42,485 nucleotides of DNA from Chara braunii (GCA_003427395.1 BFEA01000019.1:3665378-3707862); one strand, 5' to 3'. Shown: positions 24,901-37,600, counted from the stretch's first letter. Numbers and translations are program-made. Notes: generated by a model not told the origin, from the letters alone.

Positions 24901-25698
24901 TGTGACGAAAAAGCGGAAGAGAAGGAAGTGAGTGAAACAAATGGGCCAAAAATGAACGCTGCGGTGGAAGCTAATAAGACAGACAGGGCGAAAAGAGAGG
25001 TGGGGATGAAGATGAAGATGGACAGAGAGGAGAAGGAAGCAGTGGGAATCAAGGAGACAGAGAGAGCGGAGAAAGAGAGAGAGGAGGAGGAGGAGAATTA
25101 CGAAGTGGGAATGAAGGTGACAGAGAAGTATGAGAACATGATAGAGGAGAAGGGACTGAGTGAAACAGATGGACTACTACTGGAGATGGAGGAAGGGAAA
25201 AGGGAGGTGAAGGATGCGAGAGAAAAAGAGAATGTAGAGAAGGCCGCATCTGGTCCAGTCAAGGACGTCGTGAGAACTCTGGCGTCCAGGCTCTTAACAG
25301 TAGTAGAGGGAGGCGTCCCTCTGGTTCACCCACAGCTGGGGAAGAAGAAGTCAGAAGATGGTCATGCAAAGAACAGCGGCAACAGTCCGAGGGTCACTTC
25401 AGATGCAAGGTGGGTGCAGAACGCACGGACGGACACGGACATGCAACATGTGGTACGCGATGAGCAGGTGCCTTTTGCCGGGAGAAGTGAGACGACAGAA
25501 ATCATCGACGAGAAAACGGTTAAGAGCATAGCAGTGACATTAGAGAGCAGGCAAAGGATGCAACCAAAGGACGCGGTGGGGAGGAACATTACGGAAGCGG
25601 CGGAAGGCACGGCCTCTTTTCGTACGGTTTCCTCGGAGCAAGACGCGAGAAAGATCAAATCGGCAATCAGAATACAAGCTTCATGGCGAAGATGCATG
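9958..25698 (+). CDS. Coding exon 1 of the giant IQ/coiled-coil gene (5,247 codons)
   Basis: This is one uninterrupted reading frame of 15.7 kb, far longer than chance allows, with a strongly purine-rich coding strand. It opens with a basic segment (KKTTKKKKKKR near residue 60), then Pro tracts, and becomes Glu/Asp/Ser-rich with few hydrophobic blocks, so most is probably disordered. Recurrent short Trp motifs stand out: AWEKVSAW (residues 417-424), AWEKVSIW (499-506) and, further on, KAWEKRR. Other internal duplications are annotated separately. The last about 500 residues are Lys/Glu-rich (VTETCDEK repeated twice) and lead into the first half of an IQ motif at 5239-5247. The donor is ATG|gtaagt at 25698/25699. 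The frame stays open upstream to 9823, but with no ATG in those 45 codons; position 9823 itself is TTG. Confidence 0.85.
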
Positions 25699-28600
25699 GT
25701 AAGTTTTTTTCTGTTTTTTTTTTTTTTTGAAGAAAAAGAAAGGATAGAACGAAATATCAACAACAGGGGAGAAGTTAAGTCTCTTTAGAAAAAAAAAGAG
25801 AAAAAAGGCAGCAGATTTCTGGCAAAAAAGATGTCTGGCATGCTCGTTCGCTGGCATCCTGCTTGGAGAATGAGGGAGCATGTGAGATAGTAGTGGAAAG
25901 AGGAAAGACCAACAGCAAGAGAGCAGCAGAAAGGGGGAGTAAAAGAGATTGGAATGGCTGTTATTCTTGTTCGCATGAGAGAAGCAGGTTGATGTGCTCA
26001 TGTAATCTTTCTTTTCTTAGAAAAAAAAAATACAAAGACGCAAGGGTATGGAGGTCAGGATATTATGACCTAGACTCTTGGAGGTGGAAAAGGAACCAAA
26101 AAATGTTGCTGTCCAGCATAGAATGCTGGAGCCAAGCCCTGAGGTTGCATGTCCATCAAAAAAAAAAGAAAACATAGACTCGTTGTCAGCCATGGGAATA
26201 TCAGTGAGAACCTCGAGCAAGGTAGCACCATCCTACAGTCTTCACCCGAATAGAACGCACGGTCATTATAGCTGTATTTGGGGCAACTTCCGCTCCAGAT
26301 ACAGCTATAATTATCGGGCGTTCTATTCGGGTGAAGACGGTAGCCACTGACGCCTACCAACCGAATGGAGGAACCGACCAATAGGAGCAGACTATACAGG
26401 ATTTTGCTTACGAAGACAGTCAACCCAACCAACAGTGAAGGAAGGGAGGAAGGAGGTGGGAAGGGAGGAGGAGGGAGAGAGGGAGAGAGGGAGGTGGAGG
26501 GAGAGAGGGAGGTGGAGGGAAAGGAAGGAAGGAGGGAAGGAAGGGAGGGAAGGAAGGGAGGGAGGGAGGGGAGGGATGGGAGGCAAGGGAGGGAAATGAA
26601 ATGAAATTAATTAGGCTGCAACAGGGTAGGACTACCACTCGTCTAGGTGCGGAGGTGTTGGGACTTGGTCTTTCTCAGGTGGACAATACCTACCATGTGC
26701 GCATTTTGTGATTCTTTATTTATGTGGTTATTTTAAGCCCCCACGGTCCTCCAGTACAGTACTTTTCACCCTTCGTGTGCCGATCCTGGCCTGGAATTGC
26801 CCTGCGCGGCATGTGCCCAAAGAAAAGGGAACCGCTGTGGGTCTTCTTTTGGCTGCCGTCGCCAGCCATTTTGCCCCAGTAGGCCAACCCCAGAAACTTG
26901 CACCTGTATGCGTGCCGCATTGGAGAAAAATGGCTGGGTACTGTACTGGTGGTTTAACATTTTCTGACTTTTATTAATTTTTTAATATTTTTAATATTTT
27001 TATTGCATTTGCCGGGCCTTTTGTGATTTCTCCTGTGACTTCCATGTCATGCTCACATTTACCCCATGCGTCCGCTGTGGGATTATTGCAGGCAAGGAGA
27101 GCATACGAACGACAATTGTATCTGATTGAGAAGTTGCAGGTGAGTGGCCTGCTGCGAATTATAGATGGTAACCACTTCCACATGTTTTTTTTTTTTTTTT
27201 TTTTTTTTTTTCCCCTCCCACATGGTCATGAATGTTACATAAGGATTGGTTATTTCAACTTATTTGAAATTTGAAACAAAAAAAGAAGAAAGATGCACAG
27301 TTGGGCACCGTGTAGCCTGTTTTAGAAAGAGTGAAGACTCCGATCTTCTGAAGACCTGCAAATCGTTACGTGCAAGGACAAATCGTCTGGCTTTTTAGGA
27401 GGGCATGAACTCAGGGCAAACTCACACGCTAAGCCTGGTCACGTAGCCCCCCGCAGTCACGCGCAGCGCAGTGTGAATATGCCCTTTTTGGAAGTTTTCT
27501 CCTTTTTTTTCTATTTCTAAAGGGCGACAGCCTTCAGGCGTCATCTTCACACTGACCGGCCCCAGTTATATTCAGACTTATCTACTGACCTGAGTTGAGC
27601 AGGATTCGAACTGCGATGTGTATTTCAACAGTTTTTTTTTTTTTTTTTTTTTAAGTTTTTTTGGATGTTAACGATCATGGATCTTCCAACCATAGTGGGG
27701 AGAGGCATGGGTGTGTTCTTTTTATAAATTTATTTTCTTCTGATGTGTTCCACTGGACTTGTGTCTCCAGAATGGAAACTTAGGATTTATGTAACACTGG
27801 GGGGGGGGAAAAAAGGAACGGAGTTCAAAATTCGAGTAGAATGCATTTAAAATTTAAATAAATTAATTTTTAAATTTTTAAATTTTAAATCTTCCATCGG
27901 ATTACTCCGGCAAAATTGCTTGGAATTCAGTTGAGAGTCGAGACTCGAGAGTTTTGTCTTCAGATTCTAGACCAGGATTTACAAACCCTCGCTTGAAAAG
28001 AATTGTGGTAAGATGCGTGCGCTTCAGACAAGACTGGCTGGCACAAATGGATCACAGTTTAACGGCGTTAATGGGTCGACGACTCGGCGAGTAAATTGAT
28101 ACCGCCGTTAAACTGTGATCTAGATCACAGCTTAACTGGGTTGTGCTAATGGGTCACGTTAGTGGGTCACGTTAATGGGTCACGTTAATGGGTCACGTTA
28201 ATGGGCACAAATGGATCACAGTTAATGGGTTGCGTTAATGGGTTGTGCGAGCGCTTCAGACAAGACTGGCTGGCACAAATGGATCACAGTTTAACGGCGA
28301 CTCGGCGAGTAAATTGATACCGCAAGGTGAGGAAACCCTTAGGTGTAGGCGTAACGAAATTGTAGATAGATGTAAATCAATTCGACACGAAACCCTTAGG
28401 TGATCTAGCCATGAACGGGTTGAAGGGGCCGGGACACAAAAAAAAACACGCAGCGCAAGAACAGAGTTACTCTCTCATGCCGGTTCTCTATGTCTCCCTC
28501 TCCCTTAACTTCTACTCTCTCTTCCCCTACCTCTCTTTATAGTCTGGCGTGACGTTCCTCTACTTTCGTAGCACTTGACCTACTCCCTTCGACTACTACT

Positions 28601-31600
28601 ACTCCATAGCCACGGAGGTCATCGTCCTCACCCTCAAGATCCACCTCTTCAACACACAGCTTGCCTAACTCACCCTCAGGACGGAGCAGCAAACTGCCGG
28701 TTGGATGTGCCGGCCGGCCTTCTCATGACACCGAATGATGTCTTCATGACTCCCGGCCTCCCGTCCCTCGCTCACTGGGCACATCAGCCTGTACCGGTGC
28801 TCTAGACCTAATCCTCCCGGGGGACCGGTCCGGGACACAAAAACACGCAGCGCAAGAACAAAAGCTAGTTCACAGGCATAACACCCAGACACTCGGGAAA
28901 AATAGCGATCGAACTCAAACTTGAAATCTTCAGCGAACTGCAGAAATCTCATACTATGTGCATTGAAGGACTGCGTGGGCACAAGGAACCTCCCAAGTTG
29001 TTTTCTTCACTACAGTGAGCTTTTGTTGTGCGCTCGTTTTGACAGAAGCGAATTCAGGCGACACACCGACACCTCTTTTAGCATGCAAGTTGATGCCACG
29101 ACAAAACCCTTGTGGGGGATTGCGGTTACCGTAAACACCCTTTTAGCTAGTGTTTGAACTCTGAAGGAATCATTTTGCTTCCCCAAAGCAGCTAGTGCGT
29201 TGCAACTGTATCGATCCCAGATTTACCATGGAATTTTTTTTTTCATCCACTCTTGCCCAAGAGATCTTGTTGATTACCTTTTTTCCAGCGGCTTGACCTC
29301 TTTGATTCAATCTCATGGATGCGATCACTCATTTAATAATCGAATGTTGTTTCATCCATTGTTCACTCGTCTTCTCTTCATCCAGGCTGTGGTGAGAGGG
29401 TACTTTGTCAGGAAGTACTCACCAAGAGCGGTGTGGTTCATGGGCCAGATTGTTAGGGCAAGAGCCAGGGCATTAGAAGCAGAGAGAGCGATGTCAATCA
29501 TTGCGTCGGGAGGGGAGGAGCCTGTTGTGGACATGGTGCACCAGTTTGAGTCTGTAGAGGTAAGGCAGAGGAGGCGCATCCGACAGGCTGCGTTGGCACG
29601 CGCACGAATGAGGTCCAAGAGCTGGAGAGAGGGTAGTGGGAGGTGGAGTGATCTCGGCAGCAGCAGTGGGAGTGGGCGTTTATGGAGTGGGGACGGTGGC
29701 GAAAGCAGCAGCGGCGAATTGGCAACGGCAACTAGCATAACGGTGGATCCAAGGAGGAGTTCGGGTAATGCGTGGGGAATTACAGACGAGTTCAGAGACA
29801 TTGGAACGGACACCGAAGAGAAGGGTTCGAAGGGTTCGAAGGGGGGGTTCAAATGGAAGGATAAGCGGCTGGAGCAACTGCAGGAGAGAATAGCGAAGGC
29901 AGAGGCAGGGCTTGCGAAAGCTCGGGCGCGGAAAGCGCGAGTGAATGCATCTGAACGACGGCCTTGGTCTGTCTTAGCTGCCATAAAGGAAGGGAAGTGG
30001 TCAGGGCGTAGTGCCGATCAGCACAGCAGGTCAGTGGTAAAGGTAAGTCCAGGAACGGAAAAGTCCACAGAGCTCCCTCCTGCCACGGTGAGTCCCGCAA
30101 AGAAGATGGGATGGTCTTCTGGGCCCAAAGTTTTGTCGTCGGGACCACAGTCTGTCCCTAGGAAGTCTCCAGAACCAAGCCTGACAGTGGCGGACGATGA
30201 GAAGAAGGAAAAAGGAAGCGGAAGCGGAAGGGGAAGGAAGAACCTCGGTGCAAAAATCGATGAACTATATGGGAAGACACTGGGGCGTAGCTGGGGGAAA
30301 CACAAGGGACAGCAGCAGGTTGTTGGATCAGATGTTGCTGACACAGAAGGCCAACCTGAGGACCAGAGGCGGCAAGAGCTCGAGCAGGCTGCCGAGAAGG
30401 AAGAAGAAAGTGTGCGGAAATTGGCAGACCTGCGCGAAGCGCAGAAGCTGGCTTCTCTTCGAAGAGACGAGGATCGTACTGCGGCAAGAGAGAGAAAGGC
30501 TGCACGATCGGCAGAGCGCCGCCGAGATGCAGAACAGGCTGCCGAGCGACGTCGTGAAATTCAGAACCTGTGGGAGCAGCGACGCAAAGCCGAAGAGACA
30601 TTGCGAAGGAGGGAAGAGGCTGAGCAACTCCGCGGCACCGAGGCCACAAGTTTGACAAGCTTGAAAGCCCGAAATAGCGGTAGGGCAGAGGCGGTCGAGA
30701 GTGGCGGTGCAGCATCTGAGCTGCAGAAACAACTTGAGAAGTTTTCGGCACGGCGAAGGAGAACGGAACTGGCTGAGGAGGAGCGCCGGAAAGCTGAAAA
30801 GTCTGGCGAGCTGAGGGCACTGGATATGAGGATAGAGATGCTGGAAAAGGAAGATGGGATGAAACGAGCAGCAGCGCAGGCAGCAGACCTCAAAAGGCAG
30901 TTCGAGATGGCTGAAGAGGCGAGAAGGGAGGCAGAGAGGGCCGAAGCAGAAAGAAGCGAAGCACAGATGTTGACTCAAGGGCAAAAAGATGTGGAAAAAG
31001 CTGCAAAGCTACACAGCGACTTGATTAGGAAAGAGCTTCTCCGCCGTGAAAGGGAGAAGGCCGCTGAACAGAGCAATGAACTTGAACGGACTTTGGCAGT
31101 CATACGAGATGGAGTGAAGGCACTTGGACGCCGACGTCAACCCAATTCAAAAATGCAAAACGTTAGTCCGCTTGATGACCTGCGGCCAAAACAAGATAAT
31201 GCAGAGAAGGTCGATACGAAGGAGGAGGGAAGCAGTGAAGAACCTGAAGATGAGGTCGGGAGGATTGCTCGCAGTGCGCAAACACGGTCGCTGACTCCAG
31301 CAGCAGGGCCATCCTCAGTACTTGCTGCAGTTTCCCATCCTGGAAAGGAGGATGAGGAAGGCTCATTCATGCTTCGCAACGGGGAGGAGAAGCGGGCAAA
31401 GCCAGGCAAGAATGTAGGGCGCCTGTTTCCGGAGTCTTTTGCCGGAGACGGGGGCGAGCAGGCTCATCAGAGCAGCGACAACCAGCTTCAGAGTGGGACC
31501 GAGCGAGTACAGAGTGAGATGGAAGAGATGGCAGTGAGTGAGCTTCGTAGTACACAGCAAAAGGTTTTGAACAGGGACGAGAGGGAAAAGGGTGATGAGG

Positions 31601-34600
31601 AGGAGGTACGCATCTCCGGTGATGGCAATGCCCCAGGCACAGTAGTAAGTGGGGAACCAGAGATGCACGTTTTAGAAGCGCAAGGGGAAAGGAGCATCAA
31701 AAGAAATGCTGACATAAGGAATCCAGAGAGTGTGCCCGTGACGAAACAGGTGCGATCCACGACAGTAGCAATGAGAATAGCTCAGCTGCAAAAACAAGCA
31801 ACAGTGCAGAAGAGCCGAACGGAAGAGGCATCATCCGTGCACGTGCCGGTAGGAGGACCCAAGAGGGAACCCACCATAGAGGAGAGGAAGGAGAAGAAAG
31901 GGGTAGTTGAGGCATTAAAGCCGGTTGCAAGCCTCAAAGGAGCATGGCAAGGGACAACACATCTTGTGGTGGCGCCTCAGAAGCCAGGGGAGTTGGGAGT
32001 TTCCATGGAGAAGAAGGCGGGTGAGGCACCGATGCCGGTCTCAGACCTCAAAGAAGCATCACAAGGGGAAGCGCATGCCGCAGAGGCAACCCAGAAGTTA
32101 GTGGAGAACGAGGATTTGAAAATGGTTAAGAAACTGCTGCAGAAGGTGAGCAAGGCAGTCCACATGGGTGGTAGTAAGGGTGGCGTGGCAAGCAAAATGT
32201 GGCAGCCTCCAGAGAAGACAGAGCATCGTCCCAGCAAGGTTCGCGTTGCCTCCGCGTTACTTGATATCGGAGCACAGAAGGCTGATCAGCTGCTTTTGGA
32301 GGCTGTGAAGGCAAGAAGTCTTCGTTGGGAGTCGGACGACACAGGCGCATTGCAGGTGAATTCGAAGAAAGCCGAGCAGCTCGGCAGGGAGCAATCTCTG
32401 CCATCCGTTACGAAAATCGACTCGCAGAAAGGAAGGGACTTCGATTCCAAGATTCGCAAGGACTTGAAGAAGGTGTTTGACATGAAAGGACAGGACCAAA
32501 TGTGGGTGAAAACAACACCATTGAGCAGCAGGGTAAAGATGCGAGAAGAGACGGGCATGGAGAATCAGCTATGGGATCATTCTTCAGGTAAGGCAACGGC
32601 AAACAAGGACGCGAAGTCGCCAAGGTTGCAGCAGGGTGAGAAGGAGGATCAAGCTTGGTTGGAGGTTGAGAGACATGAGCAGATGCGACGGGAGGCAGAG
32701 AAGAAAGCAGAGAAGCTGCGGGCGGAAATTGAAAAACGGATAGAAGAGCTGACGCTGGCGACAGAGAGAGAGCAGCAACTCTGGCTAGAAGTGGAGAGAG
32801 AGGAGCAGGTCCAGCTGGAATCGAAGCTAAGAGCGCAGCAGTTGCGCCTTGAGGCAGAAAGACGCCTGCAACAGGTGGCGCTTGACACGGAGATAGAGGA
32901 GAGGAGGCAGTTGGAGACCAAACAAAGGGCAGAGGAGCTACGGTTGGAGGCGGAGAGACGACTCGAGGAGATGACCCAAAACACTGAGAAAGAGGAGCAG
33001 ATGCAGCTGGAGGCAAAGAGAAGGGCAGAAGAACTGCGGATGGAGGCTGAGAAACGACTGGCGGAGCTGGCTGTGGAAGCAGAGCGAGAGCAGCAGAGGC
33101 AGTTGAAGGCTAAGAAAAGGGCACAGGAGCTACGGCTAGAGGCGGAGAGACGGCTGGAGCAAGTAGTTCTCGACGCGGAGAGAGAGGAGCAGGCCCAGTT
33201 GCATTTGAAGAGAAGAACAGAGGAGCTGCGTTTGCAGGCAGAAAGGAGGGCAGAGCAGCTGAAGCTTGATGCTGAAAGAGAGGGACAGCTGAGGTTGGAA
33301 GCGGAGAGGAGAGCAGAGGAGCTGGTGCAGGAGGCTGAGAGAGAAGAGCAAGCACGCGTAGAGGCTGAGAGGAGAGCAGAACAACTCCTACAGGAGGCAG
33401 AGAAGAGAGTTGAGCTTCTGTCAGAAGAGGTTAAGAAAGACGACAGGATGAAACTGGAGGCGGAGAGGAGAACAGAACAGTTCAGGACAGAGGCGCAGAG
33501 ACAGGAGCAACTGAGGAGAGAAGCTGAGAAGAGGGTAGAGCAGATGCGTCGGGAAGCTGAAGAGCAGGAGGTTGCGCGGTTGGAGGCGGAGAAGGCAGCA
33601 GAGGTGCTGCTGAAGGATGCAGAGAGGAGGGTCGAGATGTTGCAGCTTGCAGGTGCAAGAGACGAAAAGCTCCGTTTGGAGGCCGAGAAAAGACTGCAGC
33701 AGCTCAGATTGGAAGCATGCCAAAAGCAATACCTGCGCAGAGAAGCCGAGAGGAAAGTGGAGCATTTAGGAATCGCACTGGAAAGAGAAGAGCATGCATG
33801 GCTGCAGGTAGAGAGAGCCGGCAAGCAGTTGCTGTTCGAAGCAGAGAAGCGAGTGAATCAGCTGCACCTGGAGGCTGAAAGGGACAAGGAACTCCGGCTT
33901 GAGGCTGAGAGGAAAGCTGCACAGCTCAGGATGGAGGCAGACACAAGAGCGAAGGAGCTTCAGCGCACAGCGGAGAAAGAGGAGAAACTACGGAAAGAGG
34001 CAGAACAAAGAGTCGAGCAATTACGCGAGGAGGTTCAGCGTAGGTTTGAGATGCTGAGGCAGGAGGTAGAGAAACAGCAACAGCTTCAGGTCATTGCTGA
34101 ACAGAAAGCAGAGGAAATGCATCTGGAGGCTGAGAGAGCAAAGCAGTTACGGGAGGACGCAGAGAGCAGAGTCAAGGAGAGGCAGATGGCAGCACAACGA
34201 GAGAAGCAACAGCTGCTGGCAGCTGAGAGGGCCGAGCAGCAGCGACGGCAGGCTGAGATGGAGGAGGAGATGAAATTGGAAGCCAGCAGAAAGGAACAGA
34301 TGAGACTTGAGGCTCAGATGAGGACTGAGAAATTGCAGCTTGCTGCAGCAAGACGAGTAGAGCAGCTCCGTCTGGAAGCTGAAAGAGAGGAGCAGCTCTG
34401 GAAGCAGGCGGAGGAGCAAGCAGCTCAGCTTCAGCTTGAGGCAGAAAGGGGAAATCATCTTCGGCTAGAGGCCGAGAGGAGAGCAAACCAACTCAGAGAG
34501 ATGCGCCTCGAGGCCGAGAGGAAAGCTGAGGAGCTCAGGCTTGAGGCAGAGAGAGAGGATCAACTTTGTTTGGAAGCTGAGATGAGAGCTCAACAGTTCC

Positions 34601-37600
34601 GCACGGAGGCCGAGCAAAGAGCTAGGCAGCTGCGGCTCGACACGAAGAGGAAGCTTGAGCTCCAGCGCCTGGAGTCAGAGTTAGTGAACCAGATTAGGCT
34701 TGAGGCTGAGAAAGAGGACTCGATGAGGCTCGAGGTCCTTAGGATGACTGAACAGCTGCGCCTTGAGGCCGAAAGAGAAGAGGTCCTGCGCTTCAAGTTG
34801 GAGATGCAAGCTGAGAAGGCCCGAATGCAGTCCAAGCGGGAGGAGCGGGCTAGGCTGCAGGCCGATTTGAAGACAAAGCAGGTCCGCATGCAGGCAGAGA
34901 GAGAGAGGCGAGCGCAACTAGAGGCTGAGAAACTGGAAATGTTGCAGCAAGAGTCGGAGAGGGTTCAGCAGCTGCGGTTGGGCGTCAGCAGAAACAAGGA
35001 ACGGCGTACGCCGCCGCCTCTCAGGGAGAATAAAAAGTCAAAGTCCAGAAGAGAGGAGACACTTGAGTTGAGGGCAACGAGCGAGGAACGGCTCCATCGG
35101 CAGCGAGAGGCTGAGATACTGGATCAGTTTACGGCTAGGGTGGATGCAACAGAGGAGAACCAAAGTGTTAGGGTTGAGAGAGCTGAGCTGCTGCACCTAT
35201 TGCAGGAAAGTGCAAGAGGGAGATTATCAGGCACAAGGAAACCGGAACAGCTGGAGACGGAGTCCAAAGATGAGAAGCAGGCAAAGCTGGAGGGCAAGAG
35301 AGAGGGGCAGCTGGAGCTAGAGGAGGCTGAGATGGAGCATCTGCCATGGGAGACCGAGAGAGGCGAGGAGATTCTGCAAGATTCGACCAGGGAGTCACAG
35401 ATTTGGCTGGAGGTTTGGAAGGAGGAGGAGCTACTACTGAAGCCAATGAGAGAGGGCGAGCCAAGGCCAGATGCGACGAACGAGGAGAACATGCACCTAG
35501 AGGCAAAAAGTGCAGGTCACCTTTCCCCGGAGAGAGAAAAGGACGACCAGCTTTGCCTGAAGGGTGAGAAGAGGGAGCAAGCAAATATCATAATGGCGTG
35601 TGAGAGAGAATCGTGGAAGGGGGTGGAGGAAGTGAGAGAGGACCTGTTGTGTAGGTGGTTAGAGGAAGAGGAGGAGCTGCAGCTAGAGGAAGCGAGGGAA
35701 TGCATGCTGAGCCTAGAGGCACAAATGGAGGAGGGCCTTTGCCAGGAGGAAGGCAGAAACTACCTCTTGTTCGAGGAGGGAAAGGCAGCGGAGAGGTCGC
35801 AGAATCAGGCTGAGAGAGCACAAGTAAAGACCGGGATAAAGTGGATGACAGACGGCCTTCCGCACCACCAGGAACCGCACGCTGGGGATGATGTGCAGTC
35901 AGAGCAGTTGATGAGGTGTCAGGAGAAGCGGCATGGAGATGCTGATGGACGAACAAAAGCGCTAGGAGGAGAGACGCACAGCGAGCAGCGCGCGCCAAGC
36001 ACGGCAAGGAAGCAACAAGAGCAGCTGCCGACCCAAAGGGAGAGAGGTCAGGGGTGGCAGTCGCTAAGGAAACGGGACGGAGCTTTGCAGGCCTCGCAGG
36101 AGGATGGGGACGATAGGAGCAATGGTAAGAAGGGGAGAGAGAAAGGCAATGGGGGAAACAAAGAACAGCATTTGTTGTCAGATGGGCTGCGCCGGCTGGC
36201 AGAGGCAGAAGGAGAGCTGTGCCGTGAGGCGGGAATGGTAGAAGAAATGATAAGGTTGAAAAGGAACAGAGGGATGGAGGAGGAGGACGGAGCGTCACAC
36301 TCACACACCCTATACCCAGGGCAGCCTACGACAAGTACCGAGCAACCTCGCACAGATCCTCCTAAGGCCACGATGACGGCAAACGCAGGTCGCCAAAACA
36401 CCCTGGAGCTTACTAGACAGACGGAAGACTCGTCAGAACAGCGGGAGCGAGAACCAGGTCCTCAGAAGTCAAGTAAAGGGAAAGGAGATGTGTTGACGTC
36501 ACGACTATTTGGTGCAGCTAGGACACAGGGGAAGCCAGAAGGTGGTGTAGACATGCAATGGTCTTTCGAGGTTGGGGTATTGAGAGATGGGGGGGACACG
36601 GTTGAGGGTGTTCCCGGCACAGGAGTGCAACAGTTGCGAGCCACTGCAACATGCCGCGAGGCAGCTCGTCTGGGGGCTGGTGCCAATGAAGGTGAAGATC
36701 CTACCGTTCAAACACAGACATTGTCAGCAGCAGAGCGGCACCCCGAGGACGGCCGAGTTGAAGACGAAGCGCATGGCCTTCTCTGGAGGGAGATGCATGC
36801 AGCAGTCGACATCGCCACAGAGGCAAGACGTGTGGGGAAGGAGAGCTCCGACGAGGACGAGGGAACCTGTATACACGTGGAGAAGCCGGCAAGGAGACGT
36901 GAGCAACCTCATCTAAGAATTGAGAACGTGATGGAGGAAGCACAGCACCATACATGGCCTCTACTGCAGGGTTGCACCCCCCGACGGTCGGCGGCCCTTG
37001 ACTGGTCCGCTGCCGACCCGCCAACCGATCGGCTCGTTAATAAGAGAAAAGCAGACGACCTGTCACAAAGGCAAAGTGAAAAAGAACAGGGTCAGGATCA
37101 ATCAAGTGAAGCAAGAGGACCTACCTTGGATTCACAGAGGGTCGGCGCCGCCATCAGGAGGGAAAGCGACAAGCTCGGGAGAAACGGAGGCAGTGTTATC
37201 GACTTGGTGGGACAGACCGAGAGGAGGACGGAAGAGCTGCGCAGACAAAGGGAGAAAGAAGGAGAAGGTTGTCAGCAGCTGAGCAGACGGAAACGAGTCG
37301 AGTGGAAATCGGACTCAATCTGTAACTCGGATTTCAGGGGAAAAGCCCCAGAGAGACACCAAGAAGACGGTGTCGTTTCTGACATGGGTTGGATGTTCGA
37401 GTCCGGCATACTGAAAGATGACCACCAGACTGCAATTTCTGACAGACGAACAACAAGAACACCGCCACCGACAACAGCGACCGAGGAGCTCTCTCTTTTC
37501 GGGGACAGTACTGAGCAAGCCGGTCATCCTGTTGTTAGAGCGGAGAGTTCCTCCTGCCGGAGAGAGCATGATTCCAAGGCAGAAGCCCCAAAACGCGAAC

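Larger units (their letters stand above)
25699..27091 (+). other. Intron 1 of the giant gene (1,393 bp, phase 0)
   Basis: It begins GTAAGT followed by a T-run and ends TTATTGCAG. It carries one complete copy of the palindromic MITE (26233-26343), a GGGA-rich low-complexity tract (about 26430-26600) and a terminal-inverted-repeat element ending in GTACTGGTGG (about 26731-26957). The frame read from exon 1 hits a stop at 25786-25788, so retention would truncate the protein just after the first half of IQ1. Confidence 0.8.
27140..29385 (+). other. Intron 2 of the giant gene (2,246 bp, phase 0)
   Basis: It begins GTGAGT and ends CTTCTCTTCATCCAG with a clear pyrimidine tract. Contents include a poly-T run (27186-27211), an AT-only near-palindrome around 27845-27890, a composite direct and inverted repeat block (28019-28323), and a direct repeat CGGGACACAAA..CACGCAGCGCAAGAACA found near 28430 and again near 28831. 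No further exon is needed, because IQ2 is intact across the exon 2-exon 3 join. Open frames here, including the one running into exon 3 from 29200, look like chance. Confidence 0.78.
25672..29424 (+). other. Tandem IQ (calmodulin/EF-hand-binding) motifs spanning both introns
   Basis: IQ1 is IQASWRRCM (exon 1) plus ARRAY (exon 2), matching IQxxxRxxxxRxxx[aromatic]. IQ2 is LQ (exon 2) plus AVVRGYFVRKY (exon 3), matching [IL]QxxxRGxxxR[KR]. The IQ-to-LQ distance is 23 residues, the usual lever-arm spacing in myosins and other IQ arrays. A further segment, GQIVRARARAL, about 22 residues on, could be a degenerate third site but lacks the key Arg position. IQ motifs bind calmodulin or related EF-hand light chains; which partner binds here is unknown. 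Confidence 0.8.

Noticed and set aside
27590-27620. tRNA or SINE B-box on the minus strand (GTTCGAATCC)
   Set aside because: The adjoining bases do not form a proper T-stem, and no A-box or acceptor stem is present.
28151-28202. CRISPR-like short repeats
   Set aside because: These are contiguous 13-mers without spacers, in eukaryotic intronic DNA.
28429-28860. LTR pair
   Set aside because: The repeats are only about 30 bp, lack TG...CA ends and enclose no retroelement domain.
29200-29385. Coding extension upstream of exon 3
   Set aside because: It is intron 2 sequence ending in a good pyrimidine tract and AG. IQ2 is completed only by splicing at 29386.
29386-29640. BAG domain after the IQ motif (as in plant BAG5-7 proteins)
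   Set aside because: The residues after IQ2 are Arg/Ala-rich and soon become Ser/Gly-rich; they do not show the three-helix BAG pattern.
32649-33824. Long minus-strand open frame (391 codons), Ser/Leu/Cys-rich
   Set aside because: It is the antisense of the coiled-coil exon. Purine-rich Glu/Arg/Leu codons give stop-poor, Ser/Leu/Cys-rich antisense frames. Other antisense frames across 9.8-38.1 kb were set aside for the same reason.
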